From assembly GCA_045595845.1 (NCBI GenBank), contig JAZOBF010000017.1, positions 1-30,306 on the forward strand: a stretch of 30,306 nt of DNA. The letters run 5' to 3'. This DNA comes from RGIG3009 sp045595845 (lineage in GTDB: Bacteria > Bacillota > Clostridia > Oscillospirales > Acutalibacteraceae). How positions within the stretch are numbered: position 1 is the first letter of the stretch; each line of letters opens with the position of its first letter. Positions 7,072 to 14,836 of this stretch are shown here, piece after piece. The translations under genes and the position numbers were made by a program. The notes under the pieces are model-generated. The model had not been told where the DNA came from and did not search any database. It was given only the letters and a program-made list of their open reading frames with translations.

Positions 7072-8520
7072 ATGGCTATTATTAGTAAAGAACAGATACT
7101 AAAAGTGCTAAGTGCATATAATCCTTGGTGGAAAACAGGAATGATAAATCCAGCTCTTACAAAAACGTATAAAAGATTTGCTTTTTATGAAGCCATGAAA
7201 AGATTAGAACAAACCGATATTAAGAGGACGGTTGTTTTAACCGGAACTAGGCGAGTTGGCAAAACTACAATTCAATATCAGATGATAGAGGCACTGTTGA
7301 AAAAAGGAGTGAATCCACAACAGATTGTTTTCATTTCATTGGATCACCCCATGTTGAAATTGAGTGCTTTTAATGAGATATTGGAATGTTATCATGAAAA
7401 TATATATCCAAATCAAGATGTTTACTACTTCTTTGATGAAATTCAATATGCTTCAGATTGGGACAGATGGTTAAAAACAATATATGATATGCAGCCGGAA
7501 ACTCATATTGTAGCAACGGGATCCGCAAGCCCTGCGCTTATTAAGGGAAGCTCTGAAAGCGGTGCTGGCAGATGGTCGGTTATTAGTGTTCCTACAATGT
7601 CGTTTTATGAGTATTGTGAACTTGTTGGTGTGACAACACCAAACTTTGAAAAAAATCTAAAAATCAGTTCCTTTTTAAATCTAGACAGAATAGAACAAAC
7701 CGAGATAATGCTGAAACTTGCAGAAGTACAAAAACATTTTGCGAGATATCTACAAATAGGCGGTTTTCCAGAACTAGCTCTTGCTAATGATGACATTCTG
7801 GCTCAACAAACCATGAGAGAGGACGTTGTCGATAAGGTTTTAAAGAGAGATTTGCCGTCTTTATATAATATTCGTAATTCAACCGAACTTGAAAGAATTT
7901 TCCTTTATCTATGTAATGTTTCTTCGGAAATTGTATCAATAGAAGCTTTAGCGAAAGAATTACAAGGAGTATCACGTCCTACTGCTGAAAACTATATTAA
8001 ATATCTTGAAAGTGCAAACTTAATTTATCAAAGTTGGCCTGTTGATATGGACGGTAAAAAGCCGTTAAAAGCAAGCCCCAAAATCTATATTGCGGATGCA
8101 GCAATACGAAATGCAGTGCTGATGAATAATGATGTTTTAACAGATCCCACCGAAATGGGTAAGATCGTTGAAACGGCGGTTTATAAGCATGTGGCAGCTT
8201 TCTATTATCAAAAAGCTACTTCGGTTGGCTATTATAGAGGTGGTCGCAAAGATAAAGAAATAGATATTGTAGTAGAGTATCCGCAGATTAGAAATATATT
8301 GGTAGAAGTAAAGTATAGAGAAAATGCTCCTGTTCCTAATGATAGTGCAATTTGTCAATTGGCCGGAGGAGCCTCTGCTGCAATTATTGTTACAAAAACT
8401 CCAGATGATTATGGGGTTCACAATGCTCCAGACGGAACGAAGCTTATAAGAATACCGGCGTATGCGTTTTTGTATCTATTAGGTCACGCAGAAAAGAATG
8501 GGTATAAGGGTATAGAATAA
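7072..8520 (+). CDS. AAA ATPase (AAA_14) with DUF4143-type C-terminal domain
   Basis: The 482-residue protein has the layout of the COG1373 ATPase family. An N-terminal P-loop domain has Walker A GTRRVGKTT (58-66), Walker B YYFFDEIQ (118-125), the sensor ATGSAS (148-153) and the SESGAGR segment (161-167) typical of AAA_14. A winged-helix-like middle follows, then a C-terminal domain with KEIDIVV (395-401) and VEVKYRE (411-417). The spacing of E396, D398, E412 and K414 resembles a PD-(D/E)XK nuclease core, though activity cannot be assumed. The family is common and its substrates are mostly unknown. It is the first gene of three in an AT-rich island, 36 bp before the next. Confidence 0.85.
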   Translation: MAIISKEQILKVLSAYNPWWKTGMINPALTKTYKRFAFYEAMKRLEQTDIKRTVVLTGTRRVGKTTIQYQMIEALLKKGVNPQQIVFISLDHPMLKLSAFNEILECYHENIYPNQDVYYFFDEIQYASDWDRWLKTIYDMQPETHIVATGSASPALIKGSSESGAGRWSVISVPTMSFYEYCELVGVTTPNFEKNLKISSFLNLDRIEQTEIMLKLAEVQKHFARYLQIGGFPELALANDDILAQQTMREDVVDKVLKRDLPSLYNIRNSTELERIFLYLCNVSSEIVSIEALAKELQGVSRPTAENYIKYLESANLIYQSWPVDMDGKKPLKASPKIYIADAAIRNAVLMNNDVLTDPTEMGKIVETAVYKHVAAFYYQKATSVGYYRGGRKDKEIDIVVEYPQIRNILVEVKYRENAPVPNDSAICQLAGGASAAIIVTKTPDDYGVHNAPDGTKLIRIPAYAFLYLLGHAEKNGYKGIE

Positions 8521-8556
8521 AACTTAGTTATGTATTAATTAAATGAGGTGTTTTTA

Positions 8557-9228
8557 ATGAAATTATTATCCATGCAATTTGCAATATTCACAACTGAAAA
8601 AATCGAGAGACCAGATTTGTTGAAAGACGAAATAAACGATAAAATTGGCAAGAAACTGAATGGTATGCCAACTATTCTTGATTTGCCTCAAGATGTACCG
8701 CCGGAGATTCCTATTGTACAAATAAAATCAATTGATAATGTTTTTGCATTAAATGTTTCTAGAACTCGAGTAGATTTGTTTATAAATCCGTCTTATGATA
8801 CTGGTAATTTGCCAATTGACACTTTTAAAGAATACCGCTCAATTATTGATAAATATTATAAAGTGGTTTACAATTCAACAAAAAGTAACCGAGTTGGCAT
8901 AGTTTTCACATTGTTTTATCCCGAGCGAGAAAATGTTTCTAAAATTTTCGAAACATTCCTTACAGAAAAATATTCATCAAACAACTCTGAAATATCTATT
9001 AGAACAAATAGTCAAAAGATGGAAAAAGGAATTATTTATAATAACGTTCGTATGGTCGAAGCAGCGGAGATAACTGTCGGTGATGTTTCGGAAAAAGGAA
9101 TAATTGTTCAATTTGATACAAATAATGTTCCTCTTGAAGATAATATTCTTAATATGGAAAATATCTCTGATATTTTAGAATTCGCAACTGGCAATATAAA
9201 AACAAAGGTTGTTAAGGAGTTGATTTAA
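8557..9228 (+). CDS. Hypothetical protein, middle gene of the ATPase operon
   Basis: I do not recognise this 223-residue protein with confidence. It has no signal peptide or membrane helix. It looks like an alternating beta-rich fold, with strands such as NVFALNVSRTRVDLFINP and RVGIVFTLFYP and a helix DTFKEYRSIIDKYYKVVY between. This order distantly recalls TIGR04255-type proteins, which is only an impression. I chose ATG 8557, with GAGGTG about 6 nt upstream; a GTG at 8548 lies within that site. Its stop codon overlaps the start of the next gene by one base (TAATG), so the two are translationally coupled and probably act together. Base composition is AT-rich like its neighbours. Confidence 0.7.
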   Translation: MKLLSMQFAIFTTEKIERPDLLKDEINDKIGKKLNGMPTILDLPQDVPPEIPIVQIKSIDNVFALNVSRTRVDLFINPSYDTGNLPIDTFKEYRSIIDKYYKVVYNSTKSNRVGIVFTLFYPERENVSKIFETFLTEKYSSNNSEISIRTNSQKMEKGIIYNNVRMVEAAEITVGDVSEKGIIVQFDTNNVPLEDNILNMENISDILEFATGNIKTKVVKELI

Positions 9229-9713
9229 TGTCAAAGAAAACAGCTAACACTTCTTCAACTTCAAACATACCGAATAATTGTTCTGGATGTCCAAAATCCG
9301 TTAATTCAAGTAGTGAAACAAATACACCACAAATTGACAACAACGGTGTGGTTGCCTCTATTGTAACGCAATATGCGATACAGATTGAAGCCTTAAAAAC
9401 AGATGTTGAACAAATTAAAAATGATCAAGATAAACAAGCTGATTTTTACCGTTTTGGTGCAAAATTAAGCAATGTCGCTAGAATAGCATTAATAATTCTT
9501 TTAATAGTTCCATTGCTTCAATTAATTGCTTGTACTGCGGTTGTATATTATTTAGGAATCCAAGAGCAATTAAATGGGTTACTATCTTGGGTTTTGGGCG
9601 GAGTATCACTTTTTTCTATAATTGATATAATTTTTGTGATTATAAAATTTACTAGCATTGAAAAAAGAGTAGAAGAACTTGAAAAAAGATTGGACAAGCC
9701 ATCACAACAATAA
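9228..9713 (+). CDS. Two-helix membrane protein with coiled coils, last gene of the ATPase operon
   Basis: The 161-residue protein is not one I recognise. It has a Ser/Thr/Asn-rich N-terminus with a CSGC pair (Cys18, Cys21), a predicted coiled coil at about 42-70, membrane helices at about 84-110 and 117-140, and a short C-terminal coiled coil (EKRVEELEKRLDK). With two helices and both ends on the same side, it could hold a cytoplasmic complex at the membrane. AAGGAG lies 8 nt before the ATG, which overlaps the previous stop. A small membrane protein coupled to an ATPase is a layout seen in several defence systems, where it acts as the effector, but nothing here proves that role. Confidence 0.75.
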   Translation: MSKKTANTSSTSNIPNNCSGCPKSVNSSSETNTPQIDNNGVVASIVTQYAIQIEALKTDVEQIKNDQDKQADFYRFGAKLSNVARIALIILLIVPLLQLIACTAVVYYLGIQEQLNGLLSWVLGGVSLFSIIDIIFVIIKFTSIEKRVEELEKRLDKPSQQ

Positions 9714-9728
9714 TGGTATATACATAAC

Positions 9729-9758
9729 AAAAGCGGGGTGGATTTCCACTCCGCTTTT
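9729..9758. terminator. Bidirectional terminator between convergent genes
   Basis: A stem of 13 pairs with one G-U pair (9729-9741 with 9746-9758) and a loop of 4 nt carries AAAA on one flank and TTTT on the other. It serves the ATPase operon (plus strand) and the convergent gene that ends at 9763. Confidence 0.85.
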
Positions 9759-9762
9759 GTGG

Positions 9763-10839
9763 TTAATCAAGAGCTTCAATCTGCTTTTTTATTATTGCAG
9801 AAATTTCATTTTTGGGTCGTAAGTCGGGATTTGAAGCTAAGGGGTCAAGCAGATTATCGTATGGTATATTTGCTTTTTCCAATCGGGCTTTTTCCTCAAA
9901 AAATTCTCCAAACGCATCGAACAGTTCCATATTCCAAGAAATGTCGGGAAGATAATTTTTGCTGTCGAATAGTTCACAAAAACGACTTGCTTCTTCTTTG
10001 TTAAAGACTTTCTCTATGAGTTGTTCACTACCATCTTTCGGCAATCTAAAACTATATGTGAATAAGTGGAATTTATAACACCAACCACTTGTTTCTATGG
10101 TCGTTCCTGTTTCACTTGCATATTGTAGATATTTGGGAACAAAACCGCAGGTTTGGAGCGTATCAAGCGTTGGCTTTTGTTCGCCAATATAATCATAAAA
10201 TACGTAAACACTATGTTCATCATAAATGCCCTCAACATATTGCGAATGGGGTGTTTTTTCTGTCCCTACACAAAGAATTGCAATATATTTATCATGAGCA
10301 TCATAAGGGGGATTTAGTGTTTCGCAAATTTTGTCGGCTATTTCTTGTGGATAAATAAAATTATATGTACAATCTTTAATGTTCCAAATCCAATTTTCGG
10401 GGTCGTTTTCTTTCAAGCCTGTGCGAACAATAATAATGTCACCGGGTTTGTGTTTGGGCTTTGCGATTTTTGCTTTAGGAATTTTAATTTCGGGTTGAGG
10501 CATTTTTAACTGGTTAAGTAATTTATCCATTACCGCAAGGCGTTTTTTTATATCGGCACCTTCCCATTCGTCAATGCCGGTATGTGCTTCAAGCAAAGAG
10601 ATTGCTTTGCTTTTTATCTCGTCGGTTAAAATGCCATGTTCCCATTGCCAATCGGCAAGAGCGAACCAAAAATCCGCGTAGTCATTGTCTATAATATTAC
10701 TGTCAATAATATCGGCATACTCTTTCAAAATCAGTTTTGTGCCTTCTTCAATACCCACTAATGGATATACTTCGTTGCACATATCACGAACATCGCTTGA
10801 TGTATCATTAGAATATAAAGCAGTACCCCAAGAGCCCAT
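9763..10839 (-). CDS. Protein with DUF4259-like N-terminus
   Basis: The 358-residue protein starts MGSWGTALYSNDTSSDV, close to the MGxWGxxxxxNDxxxD pattern that opens DUF4259-type proteins. The ATG at 10837-10839 follows GAGGTG by 5 nt; a start 30 bp earlier would precede the ribosome site. The first 110 residues are helical. A Lys/Pro-rich linker (PKAKIAKPKHKPGD) leads into a second domain with GDIIIVRTG and many aromatic residues. There is no signal peptide or membrane helix, so it is likely cytoplasmic. Related proteins are sometimes found with toxin or immunity genes, so a role in defence or immunity is possible but unproven. It is AT-rich, alone, and divergent from the second abrB remnant. 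Confidence 0.65.
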   Translation of the reverse strand: MGSWGTALYSNDTSSDVRDMCNEVYPLVGIEEGTKLILKEYADIIDSNIIDNDYADFWFALADWQWEHGILTDEIKSKAISLLEAHTGIDEWEGADIKKRLAVMDKLLNQLKMPQPEIKIPKAKIAKPKHKPGDIIIVRTGLKENDPENWIWNIKDCTYNFIYPQEIADKICETLNPPYDAHDKYIAILCVGTEKTPHSQYVEGIYDEHSVYVFYDYIGEQKPTLDTLQTCGFVPKYLQYASETGTTIETSGWCYKFHLFTYSFRLPKDGSEQLIEKVFNKEEASRFCELFDSKNYLPDISWNMELFDAFGEFFEEKARLEKANIPYDNLLDPLASNPDLRPKNEISAIIKKQIEALD

Positions 10840-10867
10840 TTGCTCACCTCGTTTTTGTATTTTTATC

Positions 10868-10896
10868 ATTATAGCATATTCAAGTCAAAAAGTAAA
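10868..10896 (-). promoter_or_regulatory. Promoter of the DUF4259-like gene
   Basis: On the minus strand, TTTACT (10891-10896), 17 bp and TATAAT (10868-10873) mirror the promoter at 6631-6659. The shared boxes show that the duplicated segment carries a divergent promoter as well as the abrB start, although the two minus-strand genes it serves are unrelated. Confidence 0.7.
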
Positions 10897-10987
10897 TCTT
10901 GCGGTATATTTCTCCCAGAAATACAGATAATAACAACACAATTTGTAATTTAAGGAGAAATGTATATATGAAAGCAACAGGTATTGT
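10888..10987 (+). repeat. 100-bp direct repeat, copy 2 (abrB-type upstream region and start)
   Basis: This is the partner of 6651-6750, 4,237 bp away in the same orientation, 89 of 100 bases identical without gaps. Together they bracket the ATPase operon and the DUF4259-like gene. Confidence 0.95.
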
Positions 10988-11081
10988 GAGAAGAATCGAC
11001 GATTTAGGCAGGGTAGTGATCCCTAAAGAAATCCGCCGCACCATCCGCATCAGGGAAGGCGACCCGTCCGATATACATACA
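10968..11081 (+). pseudogene. AbrB/SpoVT-type regulator, truncated after about 38 residues
   Basis: The frame starts MKATGIVRRIDDLGRVVIPK and continues through EIRRTIRIREGDP, an excellent match to the swapped-hairpin DNA-binding domain of AbrB/SpoVT proteins. Similarity fades at about residues 33-38. The last part of the domain and the whole C-terminal region are missing. The open frame runs on to 11240, but there it crosses the terminator and reads the antisense of the lipoprotein gene, so it is not genuine coding sequence. This copy is longer than the one at 6731, so the two were broken independently. GC content rises near here, marking the right edge of the island. Confidence 0.85.
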
Positions 11082-11082
11082 G

Positions 11083-11107
11083 AAAAAAGCAGAGGTGAAA
11101 CCTCTGC
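11083..11107 (-). terminator. Terminator of the lipoprotein gene
   Basis: An 8-bp perfect stem (11089-11096 with 11100-11107) with a 3-nt loop is followed in the minus direction by six T residues (plus-strand A run 11083-11088). It ends the metF-metH-lipoprotein transcription unit. Confidence 0.9.
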
Positions 11108-11123
11108 CTTTTGTTTGCTGTAT

Positions 11124-11816
11124 TTATTCTTTCGTAAAGGTGTAAACGGTGCCTTTTTTGCCGAACACGCCGTGGTCTTTTTCCAGACTCAAAGAACCGT
11201 TTTGGTTCAGCGAAAACTCGGCAAACGCGCCGAGATATAACGCTTCCGAGCCATCGTCCTCACTGTCACCGGTTTTGATGAGCGTATCGGTCAACTCGTA
11301 CAGCGTCGGCAAACTGCCCCAGTTACCGATATCATAGTAAGTAACACCACCAACGGTGAGTTTGCTTTCGTAAAAAACCTCGTTTTCGTCGAAGGTGGAA
11401 CCCCACGATTCGTATTGTTTTTTGCATTGTTCGATGGTGTAAAAATCGGTGCAACCGGCTTGCACGGTATTAACCCCCTCATAAAATTCCAAGGACACCT
11501 TGCGATAAGATTGGGTGTTGTTGTCAAAAAAAGCAGCGGTGTATTTGCCAAATGTAAAAGAGGTTTTCGGATTCACCTTAGCAGGCTTGGTCGTGGTGGG
11601 GGCAGGCACTATCGTCGTTGAGTAGGGTTTGCTGGTCGTCGTGCTGTTTTCGACAACGGTCGTGGTCGTAGTCACCGTTTCCTCTCCGCTTTTGGTCGTG
11701 GTGACCTGCTCTGCTGAGGTGGTCGTCGTTTGGCTATCCTCGGTTTGCTTGCCACCGCAAGCCGTAAACGATAACACCATCATCACGGCAAGCAACAGAC
11801 AAAGTGCTTTTTTCAT
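11124..11816 (-). CDS. Thr-rich lipoprotein of unknown function
   Basis: The 230-residue protein begins with a lipoprotein signal, MKK then a hydrophobic stretch and LSFTAC, so Cys20 would be lipidated and the protein held on the outer face of the membrane. A low-complexity Thr/Ser-rich linker (about 33-78) acts as a stalk. The C-terminal region (about 85-230) is a globular domain rich in aromatic residues, with FGKYTAAFFD and YYDIGNWGSLPTLYE, which I do not recognise. GAAGGGG lies about 7 nt before the ATG. It starts only 24 bp after metH stops and no promoter fits in that gap, so it may be the last gene of the methionine operon, though a functional link is not evident. Confidence 0.8.
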   Translation of the reverse strand: MKKALCLLLAVMMVLSFTACGGKQTEDSQTTTTSAEQVTTTKSGEETVTTTTTVVENSTTTSKPYSTTIVPAPTTTKPAKVNPKTSFTFGKYTAAFFDNNTQSYRKVSLEFYEGVNTVQAGCTDFYTIEQCKKQYESWGSTFDENEVFYESKLTVGGVTYYDIGNWGSLPTLYELTDTLIKTGDSEDDGSEALYLGAFAEFSLNQNGSLSLEKDHGVFGKKGTVYTFTKE

Positions 11817-11840
11817 ACTAAAGCCCCTTCTCTTTTTTCA

Positions 11841-14213
11841 TTATCCAAGCGTGTTCGCGTACCGCACGCCCTCCATGGCATCTTTTGCATAGAAATCCGC
11901 ACCGATACGCTGTGCATACTCCGCATTCAGTACCGCACCGCCTACCATCACGCGGCAATCGGGCACCTGCTCATGAAGCAGCCGTACCGTCTCCTCCATT
12001 GCGGGTACGGTCGTGGTCATCAGCGCACTTAATCCCACGAACTTGGCGTTGTGTTCAAGCACCGCTTCGACTACCGCCTCGGGCGGCACATCGCGCCCTA
12101 AATCCACAACGGCGTACCCGTAATTCTCCAAGAGAAGCTTTACGATATTCTTGCCGATATCATGAATATCGCCTTTCACCGTCGCCAGCACCACCGTAGG
12201 GCCGTTTTGTTGTCCCGCGGGCATCGCCGCCTTGACACATTCAAACGCCCGCTTCGCCGCCTCGGCGCTCATGAGCAGTTGCGGCAGATACACGGTCTTG
12301 TTTTCAAACCCTTTTCCCACCGTATCCAGCGCGGGTATAATTTCATTGTTCACAATTTCCAGAGGCGGTACCGTCTTAAGCAATTGGGCGGTAATGATCG
12401 CCGCCTCCTCTTGCAGCCCTTTAACCACCGCATGCTGCAGAGCCGAACGACTTTCGGTTTCCGTCTTTTGAGCAGTCGGCGCAACCGCCGCCGTCACCGC
12501 GAAATTTTCCGCGGCGCTGATATACGCGGCGCAATTCTCATCGAGTCCTTTGAGCACACGATAGGTATAATATGTCTGCATCATCTGCGCCGAATACGGG
12601 TTCATGATAGCCGCCGATAACCCGTTTTCAAGTGCGAGTGCAAAGAAGGTGCTGTTCACCGCATCCCGCACAGGCAACCCAAACGACACATTCGACACAC
12701 CGAGCGAGGTATAACACCCGAGTTCCTCTCGAATCCGACGAAGCGCCTCGAGCGTCACCATTGCCGATTTTTGGTCAGCGCTGACGGTCATCGCGAGCGT
12801 ATCAAACACGATATCATGTTTCGAAATGCCGTACTCCGACGCGGTATCCAAAATTTTGCGGGCGATTGCCACCCGTCCCTCCACGGTATCGGGAATACCG
12901 TTTTCGTCCAGCGTGAGCGCAATCACCACGCCGCCGTATCGTTTGACGAGCGGGAAAATCGTCTGCATACTTTCACGCTTGCCGTTGACGGAGTTGATAA
13001 GCGGCTTGCCGTTGACGCGACGCAACGCCGCTTCCATTGCCGCCGCATCGGCGGTATCAATTTGAAGCGGCAAATCCAAAATTGCCTGCAATTCACAGAC
13101 CGCTCTTGTGAGCATCGCCCGCTCATCAATATCCGGCAATCCGACATTCACATCTAAAATGTGCACGCCTTTTTCCTGTTGCGCCACACCCTCTTTGAGG
13201 ATATAGTCCATGTCGTTTTCGACAAGTGCTTGTTTAAACCGCTTTTTTCCCGTGGGATTGATGCGCTCGCCAATGAGAATCGGTTCACGTCCGAATTCCA
13301 CCGCATGCGTATAAGACGATACCACCGTCTTTGCTTTTGGTGTTATCTTCTGTCGTTGTGCGCTCGCCGTTTTAGCCGTCAACGCACGAATGTGTTCGGG
13401 CGTTGTCCCGCAACACCCACCGACGAGACCGACGCCCTCGTTTATCAGCATCGCGACATCATCGGCAAACTCCTCAGGCCCGACGGAAAATACCGTTTTC
13501 CCGTCTGTCGCCGTCGGCAACCCCGCGTTCGGTTTCAGCACAACAGGCACGGACGCCGCTTTCAGTAACCGCCGCACGACACCCGTTAACTGTTTTGGAC
13601 CAAGCGAGCAGTTGGCACCGAGTGCGTCTACGCCGAGCCCCTCCAACAGCGCTACCATTGCCTCCGGCGAGGCACCTGTCATCAGTTTTCCATCCTCGCC
13701 GTAGGCGTTGGACACCACGATTGGCAACTCGCTGTTTTCTTTTGCCGCAATCACCGCCGCTTTGGTTTCATAACTGTCGTTCATGGTCTCGATGAAAATG
13801 AAATCCGCGTTGTATTTCACGCCGAGCGCCACGGTTTTGGCAAACACCGCCACCGCATCCTCAAAATCCAAATCGCCGTACGGCTTGAGTAATTTTCCGA
13901 GCGGCCCGATATCCAGCGCCACAAACTGGTCGTCCCGCGTCTTAGCGGCGCGCGCATTGTCAAACGCCGCCCTGACGATTGTCTCCAATTCCACATCGTC
14001 AAATTTCAGCGCATTCGCCCCGAATGTGTTGGCACTGACCACATCACAGCCCGCTTCATAATACGCCCTGTGAATCGCCGTCACGGCATCCGCATGCGTG
14101 ATATTCCACCGCTCGGGCAGCTCTCCCGGCTGTAACCCTTGCGCCTGTAACAGCGTACCCATACCGCCGTCCAAACGCACGATATTCGTTTTTAAAAATT
14201 CGCGAAATGTCAT
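11841..14213 (-). CDS. metH: Short B12-dependent methionine synthase lacking the activation domain
   Basis: It transfers the methyl group of 5-methyl-THF to homocysteine through cobalamin, making methionine in the cytoplasm. The 790 residues comprise the homocysteine domain (about 10-285, zinc ligands Cys202, Cys267, Cys268 in GANCSLGP and GGCCGT), the pterin domain (about 310-555, GERINPTGKKRFK), the cobalamin cap and the B12 domain with DIHDIG (His684 as the lower ligand). The roughly 330-residue activation domain of E. coli MetH (1,227 residues) is absent and supplied by the preceding gene. I chose ATG 14213, with GAGGTG just upstream and an ATGA overlap with the activation gene. A longer reading would add 15 unconserved residues. 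Confidence 0.95.
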   Translation of the reverse strand: MTFREFLKTNIVRLDGGMGTLLQAQGLQPGELPERWNITHADAVTAIHRAYYEAGCDVVSANTFGANALKFDDVELETIVRAAFDNARAAKTRDDQFVALDIGPLGKLLKPYGDLDFEDAVAVFAKTVALGVKYNADFIFIETMNDSYETKAAVIAAKENSELPIVVSNAYGEDGKLMTGASPEAMVALLEGLGVDALGANCSLGPKQLTGVVRRLLKAASVPVVLKPNAGLPTATDGKTVFSVGPEEFADDVAMLINEGVGLVGGCCGTTPEHIRALTAKTASAQRQKITPKAKTVVSSYTHAVEFGREPILIGERINPTGKKRFKQALVENDMDYILKEGVAQQEKGVHILDVNVGLPDIDERAMLTRAVCELQAILDLPLQIDTADAAAMEAALRRVNGKPLINSVNGKRESMQTIFPLVKRYGGVVIALTLDENGIPDTVEGRVAIARKILDTASEYGISKHDIVFDTLAMTVSADQKSAMVTLEALRRIREELGCYTSLGVSNVSFGLPVRDAVNSTFFALALENGLSAAIMNPYSAQMMQTYYTYRVLKGLDENCAAYISAAENFAVTAAVAPTAQKTETESRSALQHAVVKGLQEEAAIITAQLLKTVPPLEIVNNEIIPALDTVGKGFENKTVYLPQLLMSAEAAKRAFECVKAAMPAGQQNGPTVVLATVKGDIHDIGKNIVKLLLENYGYAVVDLGRDVPPEAVVEAVLEHNAKFVGLSALMTTTVPAMEETVRLLHEQVPDCRVMVGGAVLNAEYAQRIGADFYAKDAMEGVRYANTLG

Positions 14214-14836
14214 ACCGCACCTCGAACCATACAATCCGTTTTTTTGCACAACCGACACTTGTCGGTTATGATATGCCCCTCACGGGCAAACCCCGCAAAA
14301 GCCGTCACCGACTTGCTCGGCGACATACTGTAACCGTCATTCAGCGTAACACCGATTCGCCGTGCCGCATCCAACCGTGTGAGCACCTCGCGTTGCGTGT
14401 TCAGCTTAAGGTCACCGTACCCCGGTGAAAACCGTGGCCGCGCACAAAGCCCCGTCTCGCGTTCCATCTCGGTGCAAAACGCGTCACACAGAGCCTCTAC
14501 CCGCTCGGTACCGATCGCCTGCATCAACAGCGCTTTAGCGGGCGACAACCGTCCGTATTTCGCAATCAGTCGGTCAAGACCGATGCCCACCGTCGCCGCC
14601 AGCAACATCACACGCTCGCACCCGTCCAGATTCCGGCGCAGGTCTTTCGATTGCGCCGTAAACGGTGTAGGGTCTATCTCGGTAAAACACACGGAGTACG
14701 ATAGTAACGGCAGCACTTCCGAAAGACAGTCTTTGAGCAACGCGACAACCCCCTCGTCCGCCTGCCGACATCCCGCGTACCGCAGGATCTCGCGCTCACA
14801 TACGGGAGGCGGCGTCAACATTCTGACCGCGATCAT
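14210..14836 (-). CDS. Stand-alone methionine synthase activation-domain protein
   Basis: The 208-residue protein resembles the C-terminal AdoMet-binding activation domain of MetH, which reductively remethylates cob(II)alamin when the enzyme is oxidised. The key RFSPGYGDLKLNTQ motif is at residues 135-148, matching the RxxxGYG AdoMet-binding signature, followed by IGVTLNDGYSMSPSKSVTA. The C-terminus carries CRLCKKTDC (Cys194, 197, 202), a cysteine set common in the separate form and possibly metal-binding. Both its start and stop overlap neighbouring genes by ATGA, so it is made in step with MetF and MetH. It is shorter than the E. coli domain, so details of the reactivation may differ. Confidence 0.85.
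   Translation of the reverse strand: MIAVRMLTPPPVCEREILRYAGCRQADEGVVALLKDCLSEVLPLLSYSVCFTEIDPTPFTAQSKDLRRNLDGCERVMLLAATVGIGLDRLIAKYGRLSPAKALLMQAIGTERVEALCDAFCTEMERETGLCARPRFSPGYGDLKLNTQREVLTRLDAARRIGVTLNDGYSMSPSKSVTAFAGFAREGHIITDKCRLCKKTDCMVRGAV

Noticed and set aside
11082..11240. Continuation of the second AbrB-type frame as a 90-residue fusion protein
   Set aside because: After about residue 38 it reads through the terminator hairpin and the antisense of the lipoprotein gene. The extra part has no similarity to regulators.
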